From CALLVF01 sp964632205 (GTDB lineage: Bacteria > Patescibacteriota > Microgenomatia > UBA1406 > GWC2-37-13): a DNA stretch of 64,000 nt. Shown here in pieces: positions 43,939-52,724 of this stretch. A model generated the notes under the pieces. It was not told the origin of the DNA. It made no database searches and worked only from the letters and a program-made list of their open reading frames with translations. The position numbers and the translations under genes are program-made. The DNA is taken from positions 1 through 64,000 of the forward strand of contig CAZWBE010000002.1 in NCBI GenBank assembly GCA_964632205.1, in the 5' to 3' direction. The first letter of the stretch is position 1, and each line of letters opens with the position of its first letter.

Positions 43939-44787
43939 TTAGGCTTCATAATTGTGTAGTTGTTGGATAATTTCATGAAGACCTTTCTCAAAAGTCTTCA
44001 TTCGATAAAAATTATTTTTTTTACTTTTAATTACCGCATATTGAGGTCGTTGGGCGCGGTTTTGAGAGTAAAGCTTGTAGGTGGTTGGTTGAACAAGTTT
44101 TTGGTTAAGATTAAAAATTTGAGCAATTAGTTTACCTGCCTCGTATGGAGAGAGACTGTTGGCTCCTACGAGATGGAAAATTCCTGGAGAGAAGTTATTG
44201 AGAAGATATTTTAAAGCGTAAACAAAGTCGTCAATAAAGGTTGGTGTCATTTTTGAGTCGCTTACCATAGACAAGGTTTTTTTTTGTTCAAGGAGGGATT
44301 TAATATTTCTTACAAAATCTTTTTTTTGTTTAAAATAGGCTCTATAGGGGTAATCAAGACGGATAATCATTGCTCTATTACGGACAATTTTTTCTCCTTC
44401 GTATTTTGTTAAACCATAATAAGAGATAGGATTGGGTTGGCTATCTTCAAAATAAGGAGGTTTAGCACCATCAAAAACAAAACCAGTGGAAATATAAACA
44501 AAATTTTTCTTTTTTTGAGAAACTATTTCAAAGACATTCTTTGTGCCTTCTACATTAATTTTGTAAGCCAGTTCTTTATTTTTTTCCGCGCCATCAACAT
44601 CGGTATAAGCCGCTAAATGAAGAAAAATATCAAAATCGAGATTTTTTAAAATACAATAAACTTGTTCTTTATTAGTAATATCCATCGTTTCCTTACCAAT
44701 GTTAAAAAACCTAAACTCATCTTTTAAAAGCTCAATTATTCTTGATCCTATTAAGCCGTCTCCCCCTGTGAGAGCGATTTTAATCAT
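43939..44787 (-). CDS. rfbD: dTDP-4-dehydrorhamnose reductase
   Basis: The 282-residue SDR has GGDGLIGSR at 8-16 in the position of the usual GxxGxxG, the YGLTKYEGE active site (Y-x3-K) near 125, and a C-terminal substrate domain. It reduces dTDP-4-dehydrorhamnose to dTDP-L-rhamnose. The partner RfbB is encoded upstream. rfbA and rfbC are not in the window, so the pathway is split or partly replaced. Distance to rfbB is 131 bp. Confidence 0.9.
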   Translation of the reverse strand: MIKIALTGGDGLIGSRIIELLKDEFRFFNIGKETMDITNKEQVYCILKNLDFDIFLHLAAYTDVDGAEKNKELAYKINVEGTKNVFEIVSQKKKNFVYISTGFVFDGAKPPYFEDSQPNPISYYGLTKYEGEKIVRNRAMIIRLDYPYRAYFKQKKDFVRNIKSLLEQKKTLSMVSDSKMTPTFIDDFVYALKYLLNNFSPGIFHLVGANSLSPYEAGKLIAQIFNLNQKLVQPTTYKLYSQNRAQRPQYAVIKSKKNNFYRMKTFEKGLHEIIQQLHNYEA

Positions 44788-44918
44788 AGATTTAAATTAA
44801 AAACTTTCCACCTTGGAGGTGGAATAAGTGGAATAAATATGACGCCTTTGGATTTTTATTTTTATTTATCTTTGTAAATCTTTTTTAGTCATTTTAACGG
44901 TCTTTTTCATGGTTTTCT

Positions 44919-45935
44919 TTATTTTTTGTACTGTTCTTTATAATACTTTTGATATTCACCACTTTTAACTTGTCGCCACCAATCTTGGTTTTTTAAGTAC
45001 CAGTCAACCGTTAGTTTTAATCCGGTTTCCAGGTCAACAGTTGGTTGCCAGCCCAACTCATTTTTAATCTTACTCCAGTCAACAGCATATTTTCTGTCGT
45101 GACCAGGCCGATCCCTAACAAATTCAATCCAACTTTCATCTTTATTCATGATTGTCAAAATTTTTTTGACAACTTCTAAATTAGAGATGTCCTCTGTTAA
45201 GCCACCAATAAAATAAGTTTCACCCACTTTTCCTTGATTAATAATAAGATCAATTGCTTGACAATGATCTTCAACATAAAGCCAGTCACGAACATATAAT
45301 CCATCGCCATAAATTGGTACTTTTTTACCTTCAATAATATTGGTAATCGCCAAAGGAATTAATTTTTCCGGAAATTGATAGGGGCCATAATTATTAGAAC
45401 AATTAGAAATGGTAATAGGTAATTGATAAGTATAATAATAGGCTTTGACTAAATGGTCAGAGGCTGCTTTTGAAGCAGAGTAGGGACTGCGTGGATGATA
45501 GGGGGTTTTCTCATTAAATTTTTCATGTGAGTGTAAAGGTAAAGCACCAAAGACTTCATCAGTTGAAATATGATGAAATCTTTTAACTTTATTTCTTAAA
45601 GAGGCCTCAAGCAAAACATAGGTTCCCTCAATATTAGTTTTTATAAAAGGAGCAGGGTCTAAAATTGATCGATCAACATGGCTTTCAGCAGCAAAATGAA
45701 TGACGGTATCAATTTTTTCCTCTTTCATTAACGAATTAACGAGTTGACCATTACAAATATCACCTTTTACAAATCGATAATGAGGATTATTTTCTAACGC
45801 TTTAAGATTTGTCAAATTCCCAGCATAAGTTAGTTTGTCTAAATTGACAATTATGTCTTGAGGGTATTTCTTAAGCCAATACAAGATAAAATTTGAACCA
45901 ATAAAACCAGCTCCACCAGTGACGAGAAGTTTCAT
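44919..45935 (-). CDS. rfbB: dTDP-glucose 4,6-dehydratase
   Basis: The 338-residue protein has GGAGFIGSNF (7-16), the HFAAESHVDRSI motif, the acid-base pair in STDEVFGA, and the YSASKAASDH active site. It converts dTDP-glucose to the 4-keto-6-deoxy sugar. The start codon overlaps the end of the MazG-like gene by 4 bp (ATGA), so MazG-like, rfbB and rfbD form one operon behind the promoter at 46271-46279. Confidence 0.95.
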   Translation of the reverse strand: MKLLVTGGAGFIGSNFILYWLKKYPQDIIVNLDKLTYAGNLTNLKALENNPHYRFVKGDICNGQLVNSLMKEEKIDTVIHFAAESHVDRSILDPAPFIKTNIEGTYVLLEASLRNKVKRFHHISTDEVFGALPLHSHEKFNEKTPYHPRSPYSASKAASDHLVKAYYYTYQLPITISNCSNNYGPYQFPEKLIPLAITNIIEGKKVPIYGDGLYVRDWLYVEDHCQAIDLIINQGKVGETYFIGGLTEDISNLEVVKKILTIMNKDESWIEFVRDRPGHDRKYAVDWSKIKNELGWQPTVDLETGLKLTVDWYLKNQDWWRQVKSGEYQKYYKEQYKK

Positions 45936-46264
45936 AATTTAGGTTTTAATTTTCTTCTTTTAATTTTTTTTATTGAATAAATAATAGCTTTATTTAAGTC
46001 GATATTTTTAATTCTTGCGAAACGAAGAATAGCCACTAAAATATCACCCAATTCTTTTTCATATGTTTCATCTTTTTGAGCGGCAAGATTAGTTGGTTTT
46101 CTTCCGTGGGCGGCAAGATATGCTCTTGCCATTTCTCCCACTTCTTCTACTAAAGATAAAATTAACATTGAGCCAAATTCCTGTTGATTTTTCCATTCAC
46201 GATCAATTTCTTCTAATTTTTTGTAATAACGACCAAAAGGGGAGATAATTTTTTTTTGTTTCAT
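45932..46264 (-). CDS. MazG-like nucleotide pyrophosphohydrolase
   Basis: The 110-residue helical protein has the MazG-type metal-binding pattern: LVEEVGEMARA near 35-45 and the paired acidic residues in YEKELGDILVAILRFA near 72-87. Such enzymes cut (d)NTPs to monophosphates. Its start lies 6 nt after an extended -10 (TGTTATAAT, box 46271-46276), so it heads the operon. Co-expression with rfbB suggests a link to dTDP-sugar supply, or it may simply be a house-cleaning enzyme. Confidence 0.8.
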   Translation of the reverse strand: MKQKKIISPFGRYYKKLEEIDREWKNQQEFGSMLILSLVEEVGEMARAYLAAHGRKPTNLAAQKDETYEKELGDILVAILRFARIKNIDLNKAIIYSIKKIKRRKLKPKL

Positions 46265-46374
46265 AAAGATATTATAACAAGGATAAGCATAAAATTTTAA
46301 AATTAATTTCTTAAAATGACTTAAAGATTAACAAGGAAGCAAAACTTAATGATTAGAATGATATAATTGCTTAT

Positions 46375-47082
46375 ATGTTTCAACCGGATTTATTTAAAAA
46401 TAAGGATTTTTCCAATAAAGAAAGAAAAAGTAAGAAAATTAACTGGCTTTCTCATTCAGCGCTGGAGGAGTTAAATCGCTGCCCTCGTTGTTTTTGGCTT
46501 TCATATAAAGAAAAAATTAAATTACCAGAAGGCATTCAATCAAGATTGGCTAACCGTTTTGATACTATTATAAAAAAATATTTTAATAGTTATCGGGGAA
46601 AAAATAATTTACCTCCTTTAATTCAAGGGAAGATTCAAGGCCAGCTTCAGAATCCTTTCAGAGACACCTATTTTTATCAATTTAATGATGATTTCGGTTT
46701 TTATGGAAAATTAGATGAATGTTTAGTTGATGATAATGGTAATCATATTCCCGTTGATTTTAAGACCTCTTCATCTGATCCGCGGGAAAAAGAAATCCTA
46801 TCTGCTTATCAAAATCAAATTGATGGATATTTATTTTTACTCGAAAAAAATGGTTTAAAAGTGGCTGATTTTGGTTATTTAATATATTTTTTTCCGGAAA
46901 TGACTATTGAATTATCCAATGGTTTCCCAATGATTATTCACATTGTTAAGATTGAAAGAAAAACAAAAGATATTAGAAAAAAAATCGAAGAAGCAATCAC
47001 TGTTCTTAAAAACTCAATCCCAGATTCAGCCAAAGATTGTGTTTTTTGTCAATGGTTTGAGGATGTTAAAAAATATTATTGA
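46375..47082 (+). CDS. PD-(D/E)XK nuclease-like protein with four-cysteine cluster
   Basis: The 235-residue protein resembles the Cas4/RecB-type nuclease domain: SHSALEELNRCPRCFWL (26-42; C36, C39), GKLDECLVD and HIPVDFKT near 123-130 (the PD..DFKT catalytic carboxylate and lysine), QNQIDGYLFLLE, and C222-C225 near the C-terminus. The four cysteines could hold an Fe-S cluster. The N-terminal 22 residues are basic. An extended -10 (TGATATAAT, box 46362-46367) ends 7 nt before the ATG. No Cas genes are nearby. Confidence 0.8.
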   Translation: MFQPDLFKNKDFSNKERKSKKINWLSHSALEELNRCPRCFWLSYKEKIKLPEGIQSRLANRFDTIIKKYFNSYRGKNNLPPLIQGKIQGQLQNPFRDTYFYQFNDDFGFYGKLDECLVDDNGNHIPVDFKTSSSDPREKEILSAYQNQIDGYLFLLEKNGLKVADFGYLIYFFPEMTIELSNGFPMIIHIVKIERKTKDIRKKIEEAITVLKNSIPDSAKDCVFCQWFEDVKKYY

Positions 47083-47124
47083 GCCATCCTTATTTTCTAT
47101 AGTATAAAAAATTATTATATTATT

Positions 47125-47934
47125 ATGACAGAAAGACATCGAGAAAGACATCTAAATATAGGACCCATAGTTTCATGGCTAAACCCTGCCTTGATAGAAA
47201 GACGCATATATGCAAGGAGGATTGAGGAATTAGGAGGGCGGGTTGTTTTTTTAGGAGATGGTTTTAATATTAGATTGGGGAGGATTTTTAATGAGTCACT
47301 ATTGGGATCAGAACCAGATCAATCTACACTCTCTTCCCACGAAAAAGATTTACGAAATCTGCCTAGAGGAGAATACATTGTTATTACTATTAGTGATTTG
47401 GATGGAGTTTATACTGATCCTTTGGGAGCGATTTTTTCCAGAGAAAAAAGAAATATTCCTTTAGGTCATTTTAGAATATTAAGAGAAATTATCAAGGCCT
47501 CAGATTTTGCTTTTCTCGTAACTAGCCGTATAGATCCCGATTTATTTGGAAAGAAATTTCCAATTTTCCAAAGGTTAGTTGCTATGTTTAAGAGGAGTGG
47601 AATATATAATTTTCCCTTTTGTAATTCCTCAGCGGTAATAAAATTAAGAAGACTAAGTAGAGGTAAATTTAGTGGAAACGAATTGGTCGTACAAGTTGGA
47701 AAACCTCTTAATATTGAAAGAAGAGTTGCCCAATTAGAGGAAATAATTAGAGATTGCACCGGTGGTAATCGCGATAGTAGTAGTAATGATATTGATAACA
47801 TTAATGATAAATTCGTCGTTTATATTATTGGAAGTAGTCATTCTGATCGCGAAGCTGTTTTAAGACTATGCCAAAGAAATCCTCAATGGGCTAAAAGAAT
47901 TGTTTTTTTCGATACAGGTCATTTGTTAATTTAA
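47125..47934 (+). CDS. HAD-like hypothetical protein
   Basis: I do not recognise a named family. The 269-residue protein contains ITISDLDGVYTDPLG near 88-102, which fits HAD motif I (D91, D93), a possible motif II Ser/Thr in AFLVTSRID and a possible acidic motif IV region near SHSDREAV. The first 80 residues are basic and unlike HAD proteins. It could be a phosphatase acting on an unknown substrate. The 3' end overlaps the convergent miaB by 9 bp, and the 3' half is unusually rich in Asn/Asp/Ser codons. Confidence 0.5.
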   Translation: MTERHRERHLNIGPIVSWLNPALIERRIYARRIEELGGRVVFLGDGFNIRLGRIFNESLLGSEPDQSTLSSHEKDLRNLPRGEYIVITISDLDGVYTDPLGAIFSREKRNIPLGHFRILREIIKASDFAFLVTSRIDPDLFGKKFPIFQRLVAMFKRSGIYNFPFCNSSAVIKLRRLSRGKFSGNELVVQVGKPLNIERRVAQLEEIIRDCTGGNRDSSSNDIDNINDKFVVYIIGSSHSDREAVLRLCQRNPQWAKRIVFFDTGHLLI

Positions 47935-49134
47935 TTTTTTTAATATTGGCTTGTTAATTAAATTTTCCAAAATTTGCCACCTTTTCTTTTTAACTTCATA
48001 TGGAACATCATCTTTCATTACTTTACTGGCAGCTGTCATTGGTCGAGGAGAATACATAGCAATATAAGCTTTTTCAAAACCAACCTCTTTACAAAGTTTA
48101 ACAGTGTTTTGAAACTCTTCATCAGTTTCCCCACAAAATCCAACAATAATGTCCGTTGTAAATTTTACGTTTGCTATTTCCTTTTTGATTTTTAATATTA
48201 ATTCGACATAGTCGGATGCATTATACCATCGGTTCATTCTTTTTAAGACATTATTATCTCCTGACTGGACTGGTAGATGGATTGTTCGAGTAATATTTTT
48301 ATTTCTTTTTATTACCTCAATTAGCTCATCAGAAAAATCCCAAGGGTTACTTGATATAAAATCAATTTTTTCAAAACCTAATTTCGCCACTGATTCTAAC
48401 AGGTAGGGAAAAAGAGTGGGGATGCGGTAACGTCCTAAGTGCTTTACATACACAGGTTTAATATTTTTAATATTTAATTTAAACTTTTGACTTTTGCTTT
48501 TTGACTTTTTACTTTTAAAATATTTTTCTGACAAATCTTGCTCTCCTTCAAGTTTTTCTTTTTTTAAAATTAAATCGGCTCCATAAGAATTAACATTTTG
48601 CCCTAAAAGGGTGATTTGCCGATATCCTTTATTTTTTAAGTCAATTGCCTCCTCCATAATATCTTCAAAAGGGCGACTGATTTCTCTTCCTCTAGTAAAA
48701 GGTACGACGCAAAAAGTACAAAAGTTATTGCAACCATTTGATATCGGAATCCAAGCATGAATTTTGTTTGTTCTTATTGGACTAAAGTCAAAACCAACTT
48801 CTTCAATCGGCATAAACTCATCAACCTCAGGCATTCGCGTTCTCAACCTTTGTAAGATTTTTCCACTTTTGTCTCTAAAGGCTAAGCCGACCATACAGCC
48901 GGTAACGATAATTTTTAATTGTCGATTTTTAGTTTTTAAGTTGTTTAAATTTTTTACTAAGCCGTAAATTCTGTCTTCAGCCGATTGGCGGACCATGCAG
49001 GTGTTAATAACGATATAATCAGCCTCTTGATAATTTTTTGCCGCGGTCATTCCCCTTGTTTCCAAAGAAGCCGCTAGTCTTTCTGAATCGGCTTTATTTT
49101 GTTGACAGCCAAAGGTTTTGATAAAGTATTTCAT
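47926..49134 (-). CDS. miaB: tRNA-2-methylthio-N6-dimethylallyladenosine synthase MiaB, lacking the TRAM domain
   Basis: The 402-residue radical-SAM enzyme has the N-terminal MTTase domain with the three cluster cysteines (TFGCQQNKADSERL; NTCMVRQSAED; VTGCM), then the radical-SAM core with CNNFCTFCVVPF near 133-144. It methylthiolates i6A37 in tRNAs. The protein stops after RWQILENLINKPILKKLN, so the C-terminal TRAM RNA-binding domain (about 65 residues) is missing. A lysine-rich low-complexity insert lies at about 190-220. It converges on the HAD-like gene with a 9-bp overlap. Confidence 0.9.
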   Translation of the reverse strand: MKYFIKTFGCQQNKADSERLAASLETRGMTAAKNYQEADYIVINTCMVRQSAEDRIYGLVKNLNNLKTKNRQLKIIVTGCMVGLAFRDKSGKILQRLRTRMPEVDEFMPIEEVGFDFSPIRTNKIHAWIPISNGCNNFCTFCVVPFTRGREISRPFEDIMEEAIDLKNKGYRQITLLGQNVNSYGADLILKKEKLEGEQDLSEKYFKSKKSKSKSQKFKLNIKNIKPVYVKHLGRYRIPTLFPYLLESVAKLGFEKIDFISSNPWDFSDELIEVIKRNKNITRTIHLPVQSGDNNVLKRMNRWYNASDYVELILKIKKEIANVKFTTDIIVGFCGETDEEFQNTVKLCKEVGFEKAYIAMYSPRPMTAASKVMKDDVPYEVKKKRWQILENLINKPILKKLN

Positions 49135-49255
49135 AATCTAAATGGAAGTAATAATTAAATAATTATTGGCTTTATCTCCCTTATTTTATAAAAAAAGTTA
49201 TAAAGATTGGCAATGAATTCTTATAATGATAAAGGATGACAATCTTTAACTATTT

Positions 49256-49657
49256 TTAAATGATGTTAGTTAATTTATCTGCCTCTTTATTTTTCTCTCT
49301 GGGAATTTGTTGATAGATGAATGGAAGATTGATTTCTTGTTCTAAGATTTTTATTTTCAAAATGTACTCCTTTATTTTTCCGCTTTTTACTTTATAAAAG
49401 CCATTGATTTGATTAACCAAAAGTTGCGAGTCACTGAAAAGAATAATTTTATCAATGGGGTATTGATTTTTTATTTTTTTTATTTTTTCTAAAGCACATA
49501 TTACTGCTTGATATTCAGCTTCATTATTAGTGGCAATACCGATCGATTGTTGATGATGAAAGATTTTTTTATTATCTAAATAAAAAATCACTCCAATAGT
49601 GGCTGGCCCCGGATTATTTTTTGCTCCCCCATCAGTATATACTTTGAGAACATTCAT
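49256..49657 (-). CDS. rnhA: Ribonuclease HI
   Basis: The 133-residue protein has VYTDGGAKNNPGPA (7-20) with catalytic D9, NEAEYQAVICALE (catalytic Glu near 48), SDSQLLVNQI (catalytic Asp near 76) and KEADKL near the C-terminus. It cleaves RNA in RNA-DNA hybrids. The N-terminal DGGAKNNPGP form is of the short type shared by many archaea and bacteria. Its start overlaps the end of the wecA-like gene by 4 bp. Confidence 0.93.
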   Translation of the reverse strand: MNVLKVYTDGGAKNNPGPATIGVIFYLDNKKIFHHQQSIGIATNNEAEYQAVICALEKIKKIKNQYPIDKIILFSDSQLLVNQINGFYKVKSGKIKEYILKIKILEQEINLPFIYQQIPREKNKEADKLTNII

Positions 49658-50712
49658 TTTTTTATTTTTTTAACTTTTTCAATTAATAAAATAAAGACTA
49701 AAAGAATAATTATTAAAGAGCAAAATACGACTAATTTTTCCATTCCTTTTAAAAATAAAGCCGCCACGCCTAAAATAAAAGAAACAAGCCAATAAAAAAT
49801 AGCAATCCGTCTTCTTCCCCAACCGATTTCTAAAAGGCGATGATGGAAATGACCCCAATCGGCTCGAAAGGGTGATTTTTTGTTTTTGAGTCGGCGGATA
49901 ATTGTGTAAACGGCATCAATCATTGGAACTGATAAGATTAACATAGCTGTTCCTAGTTTTCCAAAAGATAGGATAGAAAGAATGCCGAGGAGAAAACCGG
50001 CTAAAGCGCCACCGCCATAACCAGGCATAATTTTTTGTGGGTAGAAATTCCATGGTAAAAAACCAAGATAAGCTCCGGCGACAATGAAAGAGAAAAGAGT
50101 TGTTGTTTGAATTGAAATATCATGGGCGCTAAATCTTTGAGAAAGAAGGCCTAAAAAGGCTGCCGTAATAGCCACAAATCCCGGTAATTGCCCATCTACT
50201 CCTTTGCTCCAATTAACCATATTTGTTGTCCAAGCAAGCCAAAGGATAGCGGCAATATCAGCGATAACTAAAATACTCCGAGGACCAAAAAGATTAAAAT
50301 TAATTTTCCAAGTATCAAGGTAAATAACACCATCAAAGGGATTGGAAATATAAGGAATACCCAAGCCAAAACCAATGACTAAAGCGGAGATTAATAAATT
50401 GGCAAAAAATCTAAATTGAGGGGAAAGATCAACATAATCATCCCAAAGACCAAGACAAACCATTAAAAAAGAAGCAAGTAAAATTCCCACCAAGATTTTG
50501 TCAGGAGATAAAAAAATCAAAGAAGTAAGAAGGATCCCCAAATAAATTGGCAAGCCTCCTCCTCGGGGGATAATACCAGTGTGAGTATGAGCCGGGTGAT
50601 ATCTTTTTTTAGGATTGGTAACAAGATGAATTTTTTTTGCCAAAATGATGGTGGGGATAGTCAAGATAAAGACAAAAAAAGCTGATATTAATGAGATAAA
50701 AATTAATTTCAT
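49654..50712 (-). CDS. WecA/TagO/MraY-family undecaprenyl-phosphate sugar transferase
   Basis: The 352-residue membrane protein has about ten helices and the family motifs RGGGLPIYLG, the acidic pair WDDYVDLSPQ, NMVNWSKGVDG and the HFHHRLLEIGW loop, which mark the WecA/TagO branch rather than MraY. It would transfer a sugar-1-phosphate (GlcNAc or similar) to undecaprenyl phosphate at the inner membrane, starting a surface glycan or wall polymer. It overlaps the upstream small membrane protein gene and the downstream rnhA by 4 bp each. Confidence 0.9.
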   Translation of the reverse strand: MKLIFISLISAFFVFILTIPTIILAKKIHLVTNPKKRYHPAHTHTGIIPRGGGLPIYLGILLTSLIFLSPDKILVGILLASFLMVCLGLWDDYVDLSPQFRFFANLLISALVIGFGLGIPYISNPFDGVIYLDTWKINFNLFGPRSILVIADIAAILWLAWTTNMVNWSKGVDGQLPGFVAITAAFLGLLSQRFSAHDISIQTTTLFSFIVAGAYLGFLPWNFYPQKIMPGYGGGALAGFLLGILSILSFGKLGTAMLILSVPMIDAVYTIIRRLKNKKSPFRADWGHFHHRLLEIGWGRRRIAIFYWLVSFILGVAALFLKGMEKLVVFCSLIIILLVFILLIEKVKKIKK

Positions 50713-51014
50713 GTAATTAGGAAAATGATTTTAATAAAAATTAAAGTAAGGGTAATAATTAAAAAAAGATTTAAATAGTTAATAATTCTTATTACTAATT
50801 GGTTATCGGAAAAAAATTTTTTTTGGATATATCTGTTAAAAAAGAAAAAAAAATTAATCATAAAGGGAAGAAATAAAATCATCCACCAATCAGCCAATTG
50901 TTCTTCGCCCCAGCTTCTTGAATAAAAAAGAGGAATTTGCGGAGGCAGACGATTTAATTTTAAAAGAAATACAATTAATATCAAAATGTTGCTCACCAGA
51001 AGTAGGTAAGTCAT
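50709..51014 (-). CDS. Small membrane protein (DUF1648-like)
   Basis: The 101-residue protein has three helices (about 1-18, 45-60, 78-100). The segment NRLPPQIPLFYSRSWGEEQL near 21-40 resembles the P-x-x-I-P loop of DUF1648-type integral membrane proteins. Function unknown. Its stop overlaps the wecA-like start by 4 bp, so it is cotranscribed with that gene. A TATAAT box ends 7 nt before the start. Confidence 0.65.
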   Translation of the reverse strand: MTYLLLVSNILILIVFLLKLNRLPPQIPLFYSRSWGEEQLADWWMILFLPFMINFFFFFNRYIQKKFFSDNQLVIRIINYLNLFLIITLTLIFIKIIFLIT

Positions 51015-51223
51015 AACTTATATTATAATCTTTTTGTAAAAGAGAAAAAAATAATTATTATTATTGAGGGTTTTATCTATTACTGGTGGCTTTGAGGCGT
51101 ATTGATAAGGGGAGTATTTATGAATTAGATGGTTTTTTTGGATAAATATTTTGGTAAAATAATTAAAAATCAATTCTAAATATTAAACTGATATTATAAT
51201 CGATTTCTATCATTTTGCTGATT

Positions 51224-51297
51224 TCCGGAGTCGTCTAATGGTAGGACAACGGGCTCTGAACCCGTTTATCTTCGTTCGAGTCGAAGCTCCGGAACCA
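51224..51297 (+). tRNA. tRNA-Gln (anticodon CTG)
   Basis: The acceptor arm pairs TCCGGAG with CTCCGGA, the anticodon stem pairs ACGGG with CCCGT around CTCTGAA (anticodon CTG), and the T arm is CTTCG/CGAAG around TTCGAGT. The 3' CCA is encoded (51295-51297), with discriminator A. A weak first pair U1-A72 is the usual glutamine feature. A TATAAT box at 51195-51200 lies upstream. Confidence 0.95.
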
Positions 51298-51334
51298 AAT
51301 AAAAGAATAAAGAATTGTATTTAAACGGCAATAA

Positions 51335-52669
51335 TTATAAGGATGATTGGATATCATAATGGGTTTCAGAAGTTAAAATAAAAGCCTTCTTAGGGTAAAT
51401 TGGGAGTCTATTAATGATTTTTTCTTTTGGAATAAGAACTTTTCCTACATAATTGGGAATTTCCTCATAAGTTTTGCCATAAATATATACTTTATTTTCA
51501 TTGAAATAATATTGAGCCACATGAAAATCTAATTCATTAGTAACATATAAAACATCTTCTTTTTTGGCTAATGTTTTAATTTCTTTTATTATGCTTCTTA
51601 CGTCATTTTTTTTTCTTTCTTTTATTTGAACTTGGTGATAATTTATTGTGAATAAAAAAATAATAATCAGGGTGATGATGCGAGGTACAATTTGTATTCT
51701 TTCCAGAATAAAAACAATAAGGAGTAAAAAACCGACTGTAGAAAAAATTAAATAGCGTGGTAAAAAAATTGGTTTAAAGAAAGAAATAATACCCACTATT
51801 AGTGGCATGGCCGTTCCCCAGATTAACAGAGAATAAAAAAGTCTTTTAGAAAGGGATCTTTCGCCATGAATTTTTGAAAAGCTGACGCCGATGAGGAGCA
51901 TAAAAAATAGGGATAATTTTAAAACTGACTGATTATAGAATTTAAAATCAAATTCATAGCCGGTATAGATAATTCCTAAGAGGGAAATAAAAGCGTGGAA
52001 GCTAATTTTCTTTATCCAAAATGAATGAAAGAAATCATTTTTCTGAATTAAGAGAAAGATTAACCAAGGAACAAAAAATAAAAAAATAATTAAGTAATTA
52101 ATAACCATCAATGAGAAAATGTTTTTCTTTTTATTAAAAAGCAATAAAAATATAATTTGATTTATAATAACCAATATCATAAAATAATGGGTGTAAAGAC
52201 CAAGGAGAGAGGAAATAAGATGGATTAAGGGATTATTTTTATATTTACCAATCAGAATCTGATAAAAAGCATAAAAAGAAAGAACAGCAAAGAAAGCAAA
52301 CATAGTATACATTCGGGCTTCAAAAGCATAATAAAGAAGAAGGGGATTTAAAATGACCAAAATTAAATAGATAACAATAAAGAAAGATGACTTAATTTTT
52401 AAGATTTTAATTAAAAATAAAAAAAATACATATACGGTTGCCCAGAAGAATATTAGAGATAAACTTCGTAAGACAATTTCTGAGCTGCCAAAAATTTTCA
52501 TCCAAAAGTGAAGGATGATATAGTAAAGAGGTGGGTTAAAATCTTGGGCAGTTAATGATAGGATTTCAAAGATATTTCTTTTAGCTAAAAGATAAGAGAA
52601 TGCTTCGTCACGCCAGAAGGATTGGATAAAAAAGGTTAAAAAAGTGTTTTCAAAAAGATAATTTAACAT
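51335..52669 (-). CDS. Glycosyltransferase family 39 (ArnT/PMT-like)
   Basis: The 444-residue polytopic protein has the GT39 first-loop motif FWRDEAFSYLLAKRN near 19-33 (acidic D-E at the catalytic position), NPPLYYIILHFWMKIFG, then about ten further helices and a soluble C-terminal tail. It would use a polyprenyl-phosphate sugar, made by the GT2-GtrA enzyme or a similar one, on the outer side of the membrane. The acceptor cannot be told. It follows the membrane GT2 gene by 55 bp. Confidence 0.85.
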   Translation of the reverse strand: MLNYLFENTFLTFFIQSFWRDEAFSYLLAKRNIFEILSLTAQDFNPPLYYIILHFWMKIFGSSEIVLRSLSLIFFWATVYVFFLFLIKILKIKSSFFIVIYLILVILNPLLLYYAFEARMYTMFAFFAVLSFYAFYQILIGKYKNNPLIHLISSLLGLYTHYFMILVIINQIIFLLLFNKKKNIFSLMVINYLIIFLFFVPWLIFLLIQKNDFFHSFWIKKISFHAFISLLGIIYTGYEFDFKFYNQSVLKLSLFFMLLIGVSFSKIHGERSLSKRLFYSLLIWGTAMPLIVGIISFFKPIFLPRYLIFSTVGFLLLIVFILERIQIVPRIITLIIIFLFTINYHQVQIKERKKNDVRSIIKEIKTLAKKEDVLYVTNELDFHVAQYYFNENKVYIYGKTYEEIPNYVGKVLIPKEKIINRLPIYPKKAFILTSETHYDIQSSL

Positions 52670-52724
52670 TGTTGATTAATTAAAACAGAATCTCCTAATT
52701 TGATCAAAATATATGAAGAACTTC

